The position numbers and the translations under genes are program-made. DNA of 64,000 bases from Tetmemena sp. SeJ-2015 (taxonomy: Eukaryota; Ciliophora; Spirotrichea; Sporadotrichida; Oxytrichidae): contig JAJKFJ010022344.1 of the NCBI GenBank assembly GCA_027382625.1, forward strand, positions 40,726-104,725. The letters are read 5' to 3'. Shown piece by piece: positions 13,400-22,522 of this stretch. The notes under the pieces are model-generated. The model did no database searches and had not been told where the DNA came from. It was given only the letters and a program-made list of their open reading frames with translations. Position 1 is the first letter of the stretch. Each line of letters begins with the position of its first letter.

Positions 13400-14988
13400 T
13401 CATTCCTTCTTTTCTCTGGGAGGGTTGTCGAAGCTGAATAGCTTATTTTGGTGAAGAGCGTATGCATAAGCGAAATCCGCGTTCTTCATTTTGTCGTTAG
13501 CTCTGTAGTCACATAGTCTGCGCTTCTTATCTTAAAATTGAATTGATGATTAAGATTGTGGATCTTTCAATCCTGAATGGAAAACATCATAGATTTCCTC
13601 AACGCTCTGTCGCTTGCATTAGCAAGTGGTGGTTACTTGGAGCACGTTGTCTCCATCTCTAATCATACTCATGTGGATGAAGTTGGCTAGCTTTTTGTGA
13701 AGATGCGGGAAAGTCAGGAACCTGTAGTCAGCCATCCAGTATTTCAGCTTTTCTAAGTCATACCGCTTCAAAAAATAGAATAATCAATCAAAGTTAAGCC
13801 CAACTCGAGGACACTTGTACACTTTTAGGCTAGTCAAAAATATAAGTCAACCTCATATGAAATGAGTTAGTCATGTGTTTTTTGAAGGGCAAGTTCTCTT
13901 CTTCGTCAACATGAGACAAGTAAAGTCTGGTGCCTGTCTGGAAAGCATCAGTCCCAAATCCATCTATCACTTCAAAGTCCTTGATCTCCTTAAGAAAAAA
14001 ACAACAATTTGAGATCTTAAGCTAATTTTCAGGAGTGGAGTTGTGGTTCAAGATTCTCACAACTGAGTTGCAGGGCCCCTCTATGAATTCATTTGGTGGA
14101 AGGGACTTTCCATTAGCAGCCCCCAAAGAGGATAAAGCTCTAATCAGGATACCTGCATAGGCCTTGTTCTTGCCTTTTCCAAAAGTAATATCAAGTCCTT
14201 TGTAAGTGCCCGCCTTGTACACTTTGCCGAAGCGGTGAAAATACCACAATCCGGTTTTTGTTTGAAACTCATCTCCATGAGCGAAGGTGTCAGTCAATCA
14301 TTTTTAATAACATAGTTGTAAATTACAATAATTTTAGAGTGTGTATTCTCTCTTTCTCTGGAAGTGGGATGTCGTTGAAGTAAAACTCAATCTCAGCTAT
14401 CCTATACTTGTAGTCGTAGCCCACAGTCAACACGTATTTATTTAAGATGGAATCTGCAATTTCGGCAAACAATGCCTCGTAGTCTGCCACTGATTTCATA
14501 TCCTCCATCTTAAAGTCGAACAACTCCTCACAATAAATATTCTATATCTTATCCTGTAAAGTTTTCCCGCTCTTTTGAGTCTTGCTAGATTATTTCTCTT
14601 CCTCCTCTGGGATATCTCTTCTAGCAGTCTTGGTTTCTTCTAAGTCCTAGACTTTCTTAGTTGTGGTACTGTCTCAGTCTGCTTCTTCTGAGCAGAAGGC
14701 TTTTCTGATTGCTGCTTCTTTTGCTGCAAGGCTTTGCTAATGCTCTGATTCTCATCATTTTACTCAGCCTTTTCTTTACTGTTCAAAGAAAATAGGAGAT
14801 AAAGTAATATTATCAAGTGACTTAGTCAACTAAGTATCGTAATCCTTAAGAACATCGTCAGTCTCTGCAGTGGCCTTCTTCTTGGAAGTTTGCTGCGACT
14901 AAGTCTGCGAAGGCTGAGAGAAAAAGTTAGTGAGAGTGGACTGATTGAGTGGCGCCTCCTTTCTCTTTTTAGAGTCTGTCTTATTCAT
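13400..14988 (-). CDS. DNA-glycosylase-like protein with N-terminal PCNA-interaction box
   Basis: It starts with MNKTDSKKRKEAPLNQSTL and ends at TGA 13400-13402 after PPREKKE. Residues 15-22 are QSTLTNFF, a textbook PIP box (QxxLxxFF) for binding the sliding clamp PCNA, placed right at a basic N-terminus as in replication and repair proteins. The core reads DSILNKYVLTVGYDYKYRIA, then HGDEFQTKTGLWYFHRFGKV and YKGLDITFGKGKNKAYAGIL, then GPCNSVVRIL. This pattern of an H..G.WYFHR motif followed by GLDITFG resembles a family of uncharacterised 3-methyladenine glycosylase (MPG)-like proteins; I am not certain of the family. The C-terminus (about 13.4-13.8 kb) is well preserved. At least two introns (near 13.99 and 14.31 kb) and a Ser/Lys/Gln linker near 14.6-14.8 kb are inferred. 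It lies inside the inverted segment between the two TOP3B parts. Confidence 0.65.
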
Positions 14989-15083
14989 AGCTTATTAGGG
15001 AAATTTTACTAAAAGTGTAATTAAGATTTCTATATAATGAATGCATCATATCTTTAGCATAACTTTACTATCAAATATCCTCA

Positions 15084-15092
15084 TTGAAGGAA
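15084..15092 (+). repeat. pointer-like 9-nt repeat, TOP3B C-part breakpoint
   Basis: TTGAAGGAA, identical to the minus-strand 9-mer at 9810-9818. It is followed by AAAG and then a 32-nt GT..AG intron (gtaagt at 15094). Upstream of it (15000-15083) the DNA is AT-rich with no TOP3B similarity. Confidence 0.85.
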
Positions 15093-16231
15093 AGGTAAGT
15101 CATATGTCTCTAATAAACATTTGTAGACCTGTGCACCTGGCTATTTGACTGAAGCAAGGTTGATTCTCAATGGAGAAACACGGAATAGGCACTGACGCAT
15201 CCATCCCCACTCACATCAACAACATCATCGAGAGGCAGTCTTAATTGTTTATAACTATAGTTTGTGACTGTTGTGGAACCTGGTAGATAGTTAGTACCAC
15301 TCCACTTGGCCAAGCCTTAGTGAAGGGCTACTGCGAAATAGATCCAGAGTTGGTGCTGCCCTCCATCAGATAAAACATAGAGAAGAGTTGTGAGCTCATC
15401 GCCAAGGGCAAGGCAGACTTCGCTAAGATTCTTGCACACGTGCTGACGATGTTCAAGAGGAAGTTTGAGTTTTTCAGAGCGAACATCCGCAGCATGGAAA
15501 AAATTCTTGCCATGATGCTAAAGTTCCAGCAAGGCAAACTCGCAAGAGAGATGCTCATCTCAAACCAAATCAAGCCAGTGTAAGTATTAGCTAAGTTTAA
15601 TTTCAAATAGTGATGATTAGAAGAAAGAGTCAATCAACTTCTGCATAAAGTGCTTTGAGGGATTCCTGAACCTGACCTTCCATAAGGTTTATGCACTAAG
15701 ATGTGATCACTGCACTTTCAGAGTGCCTATCTTAGAAGGCGCCAATAGAGTAGTAAAAGATGAGAGCAAGTGCGATGAGTGCAACTCTTTCAAGATTTCA
15801 GCTACCTATGTTAAGAACTCTCCTTTCCCTGGAGGTAGATCGGAGTACACTCATTTAAAGTTGAAGAAGAGTTACTAAATATTAAATTAGCTTTAACTGG
15901 TTGCATATTGTGTGATCAGGTATTGAATAACTTCGTGGTGAGGTTCTTCTCGAGAAAGAAGAAGGCCATCGAGGAGATGACTGAGGAAGAAAGAAAGGTT
16001 CTGGAGGATAAGAGACGCAAGAAGGAGGAGAAGAAGAAGCTTAAGGAAGAACAGAAGCAGTCTACTACTTCAACAACTAATCAAGCCAAAGCAGCTGGGG
16101 ATAAAACTGCTGGTGGTGAGGGAGCAAAGAAGAAGAAGAACAAGGCGAACAAAGGAGCTGGCAAGGGTAACACCATGACACAGGAATAACTCATGAATGA
16201 GTTTATGAAGAAGTTAGCTGGAAATCAATGA
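15084..16231 (+). CDS. TOP3B: DNA/RNA topoisomerase III beta, C-terminal part of a split gene
   Basis: After the first intron come TCAPGYLTEARLI and MEKHGIGTDASIPTHINNII, the diagnostic end of the topoisomerase III catalytic domain. Then follow PLGQALVKGYCEIDPELVLP, the IRQNIEKSCELIAKGKADF segment and the MFKRKFEFFRANI helix. A cysteine-rich C-terminus follows (FCIKC, LRCDHC, KCDEC and, after an inferred 57-nt intron, GALTGCILCD), matching the zinc-binding tail of the beta type rather than the alpha type. The tail is Lys/Ala/Gly-rich and ends in TGA at 16229. There is no own promoter or start; it is not a standalone gene. Two small frame problems remain: one extra base near 15170 and one missing base near 15292. 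A 22-nt AGT-flanked insert at 15240-15261 interrupts the frame. Confidence 0.88.
15240..15261 (+). other. candidate mini-IES (22 nt, AGT pointer) in TOP3B
   Basis: The insert is AT-rich and flanked by AGT (15237-15239 and 15259-15261). Dropping it joins ERQ to FVTVVEPGRQLVP, matching the family's short VTV strand between the MEKHGIGTDASIP and PT.LG motifs. Reading it as a GT..AG intron shifts the frame by one and hits TGA. Confidence 0.6.
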
Positions 16232-16445
16232 GGAGCTCTAAATTTGTGAACAGAATGAAATAGAGATTATTTGTGGATTGAATGAGTGTGTTAAAATGAC
16301 TATGCCAATTTAATTCGAGAAGTAACTAAGATAAATAAAGATGTATAAATATTGTAAGGGAAGAGACAATGACGATATTTTTGTATAAGGATAAATGAAA
16401 TGTAAAAGGGCTTGTTTATTTTAACCAAATAAATCTTTTGATTGC

Positions 16446-17264
16446 TCAAGCAGCTTAATTAAAAAGAAGATAATATATTAAATAAGCTACTTGATAGTAC
16501 TTGAGGTACTGAGCGCATGTGTAGAAACTGAATCCAAAGGCGACAAATTTGACAGCAGTAATTGTGAGGCCACCAAAGATTCTTGCGTTTGGACCTCCAG
16601 ATACGTAACCAACGGCATAAGCAAGTCTTGCAAGGAAATAGATCACTGCAAGGATCAAAGAAGCGAGTGGAGTTGTATGGAGACAAGCAGTAAGAGTACA
16701 ATGATCAGAGGCAGCTGTTCCACGTAGTTCAAGTGAACTCTTTAAGCATTCAAAAATCACCATTCAAAAAAGGAAAATTACTAATGAATCCAGATAAAGT
16801 GATTGTTGAACTCAAACCAGTCTTTGTAGCTCATTTCAGCAGAGTATCTACCTGAGCCCATGTCTGGGTGGCCACCTTTCATGTTCAAGATAGGTTCGCA
16901 AAAATTTACTAATTAATTTCAAATTACATATATTTCGTTGACCCCGGATTCATTGTCCTTCTTGTTGAGTCCCATTCCTTCCTTGTGGATTTCGACTATC
17001 TTTTGAATGAAGTCAGCATTGAAGATTCTTTTTCTGGCGGAGCCTACAATGGGCATCATGCACATGAGCTGTAGAGAGATAAGACTCATCAAGAGAAGGG
17101 TGTATGCGAAGTACTTCTGATCCTGGGAGATAGGTTAAACACTCAGTAGTTGTTGACGTGGCTGGGGTTACAGTCTCTGTGCCTGTTGAGGGCTAGGTGG
17201 CCTGTGCTGATGCTGTGGCTACCTCTTGAAGGACAAGAGTGGCTGCTGTTGCAACGTATTCCAT
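16446..17264 (-). CDS. MAPEG-family membrane protein
   Basis: Membrane-associated eicosanoid/glutathione metabolism family, about 130-190 residues with four membrane helices. It starts with MEYVATAATLVLQEVATASA. After a 49-nt intron (about 17136-17184) the order is YTLLLMSLISLQLMCMMPIV (helix 1), GSARKRIFN (the family's R-x(3)-F-N signature), HPDMGSGRYS with W-F-E-F-N-N (loop), HLNYVEQLPLIIVLLLLVS (helix 2), LILAVIYFLARLAYAVGYVS (helix 3, with the R..Y..GY motif) and TAVKFVAFGFSFYTCAQYL (helix 4). Stop is TGA at 16446-16448. A second intron (near 16.73-16.77 kb) joins H to Q-V-H-L-N-Y-V-E. One frame break near 16.67 kb (VSIQ to LASLILAV) is unexplained and may be a one-base error. Substrate unknown. 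Confidence 0.82.
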
Positions 17265-17960
17265 ATCTAAATCAAAGTTATTGGGTGAGAAGAGCTGAGA
17301 GGGATAGTTTGAGTTTGGTCAAATGTAAGGGAAGCTGGTTTAGATGGTTGTTTGAAAGATATTAAGAGGACATTTGACTTACAGCAATTCTAAATCTTAA
17401 TTTTAAAATTATAAATAATTATCCTTCATCGCTCCTTAATAAACCTTAACTTAATTTAATCCAATGTATTTACGAAGGAGATCAAAACTCTTGATGCTCT
17501 TGTAATTCTCAAGAATATTATTAAACTCATTATAGCAGGGAATTTACTAAAATGCATTAACAATATCCCGTTTAAATAAAGAAATTAATTAAACTTCTTG
17601 ATTATTCTTTATTTCTATGCAAAAAATTATTTGGCCATTATGAAATACTACTTTTTTTAATACAAAAATCTAACTTCTCTAAATCATCTTTCTTAACTTA
17701 TGCTAGTTGTTTAATATTAATTTAACCCTCTTACATTTAATTTTAATTTTTTTTGCTGCTACTACTGTCAAGCCATTTTGATAAAATAATTTGGCATTAA
17801 TGATTGAATCATCCTATTCAAAAATATCCCTAAATTATCAGTTAACTACCTGACCCTATTTTAATAACAGCTGCACTTATGATAAAATGTTATTAAATGA
17901 TGAATGAAACATGGTGATAATAAATTAAAGTTAAAGTGATAGAGTTAGTTTGAAGATAAA
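17265..17960. other. intergenic, AT-rich
   Basis: About 700 bp between the divergent MAPEG and GYF genes. AT-rich with no open frame of coding character on either strand. It probably holds both 5' ends. No repeat or RNA gene seen. Confidence 0.6.
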
Positions 17961-20900
17961 ATGATGCACGCAGCTGGCAGCAATTCATCAAACTAGCAGT
18001 CCACCAAACATCGGCACCATGCTAAACCTTCAGCTACTGACCAATAGCAACGCCATCCTAACTCTAACTAGCAGAGGAATAGTGGCACAAATAATCACGA
18101 AAAAGGTGCAAGCAGTATGGGAGGTGCCAAGAAGAATCAATCAGAAGGAGGCTCCTATCATCATGCCAAGAGTTCCTCTCACACAGACTATTCAAATGAT
18201 AACACTGCAGGAGGCTACTACTATGGCTCACACAAAGGCAATCGTGATTATGACTATCAAGGAGATTCTAGTGAAGCTAGCAAAGTTAGCAAGGAGAATT
18301 CGAAGAATCAAAATTAGAGTCATTATAATTGAGGGGAGAGCAGAGGAGGGGGATCCAATTCAAATTCTAACCATAACTAATCAACTCCATCCTAAAAGTC
18401 AAGAGACTCGAGTGCTAAGGCATCAAATCAGCAAGTCTCAGAGGCAAAAAGTAAGTGTACAGAAATTTAAGAAAGTTCTAAATTTTAAAGATTTTGATGT
18501 TCAAGAACTTGAATTGGTGATTTTTAAAAATTCATTATAGAGAAGATCTATTCTCCTATATTATGTGCTTGTTTTTTTTTAAGCAACCACAGTATGTGAA
18601 GAAAACCAATGCTGGATAATCTTCTCCTGAAAAGGTTTCAAATCAAAATTCTTAACCGAAAGAAAGCATCAGCTCCAAAGTGCAGTCTACCGGAAACAAG
18701 GTTGCTTCTCAAAAAGGTTCTACTTCTAATCCTAGAGGCGATACTAGAAATTAAGATTCAGCAGTTAGTCAAGAACTTTCCCAGGGTGACAATAATCTTG
18801 TCAAAATTTCAAAGGAGAAGATATCTTTGGCAAATCATGATCCACAGATAGTTTTTATTATCTCTTTTTTTTGTAGAAGGTAAGATAAAGCTAGTCTGAG
18901 ATTGGATAATCAATTATAATAAGAATTACCAAATTATAATACTATAATGATGAGCAATCCATAATTAATGTTACAGGGTAAAAAGCCACGCATAAGATTG
19001 ACTTAAAATTTATCTTTGAATATTTTTGAGGAAGGAGACTCTGCTTCAGATCTTCAGGAAGAGCAGTTTCCTTAGCAGTATGGGAAGCTCAAGTGGAGCA
19101 CTCATTTAGGATCTAGGACTGTTGCAGCTGAAGCACACGGAGGTCGCAGCTTTCAAAGGAGTATTTTCATAAGTCCCGATCGAGCCAGAGGCTCATGTGG
19201 TTTCTCAGAACTCAAGAGGAGGATCACTGCAGCAAAGTTAGTCAAGCTACAACTAAGGAGCTGGCTCGAACTCTAGTGGATAGAGAAACTATGGCCAGAG
19301 CTAATACGGGGGTGAGATGAACACTAACAAGCAAAGATAGTCAGATCGTCCATCACAAGGCTATGCAAATATTTTTTCTTGCACAGCAGCAAAAAGAAAG
19401 CTACGGTACAGAACAATAGAGGAACGCTAACGAAAATCCATCAGGATTTAAAGAAGGTGACGATTAGGGTTTTAGAAACCTTAGAACTTAGGAACCTCTC
19501 AAGTAGCCTTCCACTAATTTAATTAGCTTTTTCTTTCTCAAATTATGCTCAAGAGAGAGTGAACACTTTCGAGAGCTTCATTATTTGATTGAATTCTAAT
19601 TTGAGTAGCGATATTTGGGACGATGACTTTAACTAAAAGAAATTCCAGCTTGGAAGAGTGATAGAGAGAGATCCAGCCATCCACGGGTCATCATCATCTG
19701 CAGGTCCGGACAGCGAAACTGGAAGTGGGAGTCTCTATTCCCAAAAATTTGCAAACATGTCTGAGGAGGAGAGATAGAAGGAAATAAACCGACTTAAGAA
19801 CTAGAACAGAGGCAGAGTTGTAAAGACGACTAGCATAGACTTCTTCCTGAACTGTGAGACCATGGATCTTGATGCTTTAGAGAACGAGAAGCTGATATCT
19901 TTATTCTCTTTGTTAATGAATGAGTTGGCAGAGATGCAAGTGAGGAGCATAGAGAAGAATCTCGAGACTGAGGAAAACGAGGAAGAAGATGAGGAGGATC
20001 CTGAATGGAATGATATTGATGTCGATCAGATCAAGCACCCAGACAGTAACGTTAACGTTAGTGATCCACTTAGTAAATACTCAGCGCAAAAGATATCTCC
20101 TCCTACTCTTCTTAGAGCTCCAAGCAGGGTTCTAATAAGCAGCAGAGTCTCTCTGACTCTCCTAATTTTTACCTATATTTATCATATCCTAAACAACCTC
20201 TCGGAATCTATTAATATTCATAGTAACCTGGGTTTTTAAGTGGCGGCAATAACTTATAAGATCAAGATGAGGCCATAATAAGCATTAACTCATAGAATAT
20301 GCTATAAATTACTTGCTTTAATATCGGCAGTATGGGCATGCCAGGTGGATTTATACAGGGAATTCCACAAGGAATCCAATAGTAAGATCAAGATGCACTT
20401 TTCTATTAGTCCTTGATGCAAAAGATGAATGGTCTTCCCGAGCAGTAGCACTTAGATTAATTCTTAATGCTTGAGGAGCAGATAGCTAAGCAAAAGTTGA
20501 TCCATGATTAGAATCTTTTGCACGGCATGCCCTAGCAGCTTTAAAATTCTGGAGGCATGAATCTAATGAACCAGTTCCAAGGTCTCTAGAATCCTGGTCA
20601 CCTTCTTCTCTCTTAGAACCCTAATTTGGGTCTTAGTTAGGGTGATCATGATTTACAAGCCTAACTAGCATAGTAGATACAAATGATGACTGGCCAAAGC
20701 TCACAGTAGCAACTCTCAGCACCAAGCCTATTGCCTCAATTGGATCCTATGCAAGCTTTGTTTCAACAAAACCAACTTTTAATAAAGAATAATATAAACT
20801 AGGAGTTGAGCTGAATATGGGAATGGGAGGAGGAGCTCCAGCTGCCTCAATCATGGCTAATCCCTTTACCTGTGGTGTAAACTTCTTGCTAGGTGGAGGA

Positions 20901-21573
20901 AGCTAGAATTTGATTATATTTAATTCTGCCTCATAGCTTGAAAGCAAATGGCTTTACAAGGATCCATCAGGTAACGTACGCGGGCCTTTCACTCAACAGT
21001 AAATGGCTACTTGGTATGATTTAGGCTATTTTTCAGATGACCTGGAAATTGCCTTTGGTGAGAACAGCCTCTTCCTGCCTCTAAGGAGCTACAAACAGAT
21101 TTCGCTGTCTACTGCATCCATGCAAGGACTGCTGCCTCCCATAATTCAACCGCAGAGCTAAATGTACTTACCAAACCCAGGTCTTCCAAATAGCATGGCT
21201 CAATTCCAACAGCAATTCATGAATCAGATGCAGCTTAACTCCTAACCTCAGCTCAACTAGGGCTTTATGCATCAATAAGACTTGAGCTAGCTGGGTATGA
21301 GAGATCAATAGCACCAGCAGCTGCTAGACCCCATGTTCCTTGCAAGCAACTAACTAAACTTACTCAATGGCCTTAATCAGTAGCAGCTTTTAATTATCTT
21401 CATTTATTATTCTTCTCGGACAGCCAGGATAAGGATTCATCTAACAGCCTCTTTTCTTCCAACAGTATTTTTGTTAGTAGTTGCAAGGAATGAACGCATC
21501 CCAAGCCTAGTAACAGCAGAATCCTCAGTAGTAGCAATAGCATTTCAATCAGCAGTAGATCAATTTCTAATGA
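17961..21573 (+). CDS. GYF-domain protein (GIGYF/PERQ-like)
   Basis: Likely an adaptor that binds proline-rich partners in mRNA or translation control, by analogy with GIGYF proteins. It starts MMHAAGSNSSNQQSTKHRHH and is Ser/Asn/Gln/Gly-rich through the N-terminal half. An acidic segment follows near 19.6-20.1 kb (DIWDDDFNQKKFQLGRVIER, then a Glu/Asp run), then a Gln/Met-rich stretch. The GYF domain lies at about 20.93-21.10 kb: KWLYKDPSGNVRGPFTQQQM followed by TWYDLGYFSDDLEI, carrying the W-x-Y-x-D, GPF and W...GYF signature. A Gln-rich tail ends at TGA 21571. Introns are inferred near 18450, 18853 and 21385. An in-frame TGA at 18330 and a frame break near 20815 are unexplained. The GYF call is strong; the extent as a single gene is reasonable. 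Confidence 0.75.
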
Positions 21574-22522
21574 GAAGAGAACCTGAGTTGGAGCTGATCC
21601 TCAAACTCAGTGCAGACTATTATTACTTAAATTAAACTATAATTTGGGAAATATTTTTAAAAATATTTAAAAAGCGAGATAGACTTAAGGAAATCTAATA
21701 TGGATAAAGATATGATTATCATCATCAATTTATGAAATTTTAAGATGCAAATCATTTGAAATTTGACAGATTAAAAACTTTTATTTACTTTTTACTAAAA
21801 CGATTAACTAATTTAATTATTCTGCTTCTAAATTAGATTATAGTTTTAGTTTTTATTTCACTCTAATAATATTATACTACTAGAAATAAGATTCTCTTTC
21901 CAAAATATGCAATTCAGATACACTCTTTGTTAACTCGATTGCATATTCAGTTGCAACTTAGAACTCAAAAAATATTCAATTTATTTCAAACTTAAATTTT
22001 AATAAAATAGACAAAAGAAATTTCAAACTTTTATCTCTAGCTTCCATTTTAATGAAAAGCCACATTTTTAAAAAGATATTATTGAATTTATAGAAGCGAG
22101 ATGATCTCAGAGCTGATAAGTTGCAGAGAAATTTAAGAAGCAAGTGATTTTTAAGACGCAATCTGAAGCAAAGTTATTATCATATTTTAGCTGAGAGGCA
22201 CTACTTTTGTCTCTCGCACCCAACCAAATCTTACTACTACCTAATTATAAATACTTTATTTCCAAGCAATTATCACATTCAAATCAAACAACTTAACCAG
22301 AGTGCTTTTAATTGTAAAATAGATTTTCATTTAATTCTCTATTAAAGAATTTTATATTCAATTATACAGCCTATTATAAAAATAAAAAAATTTATTTCTT
22401 TAAGTTTAAATTGAATGAAATAATTCTCGAATAGTGAAATAATTTGGATTTAAAAAAATGTATATCTTATTAATTTGAGTGATATATACAATAGAAGATT
22501 TGTTATAGATTAATAATCAAAA
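21574..22522. other. intergenic, AT-rich
   Basis: About 950 bp, strongly AT-rich, with no plausible coding frame under either code. It separates the GYF gene from the first CLC gene. Confidence 0.6.

Noticed and set aside
15168..16231. Translation initiation factor eIF2-beta/eIF5-like gene, suggested by the cysteine pairs and Lys-rich tail
   Set aside because: The MEKHGIGTDASIP, PLGQALVKGY and IAKGKADF motifs and the Cys-rich end match the C-terminal part of topoisomerase III beta, and the missing part fits exactly at the shared 9-mer.
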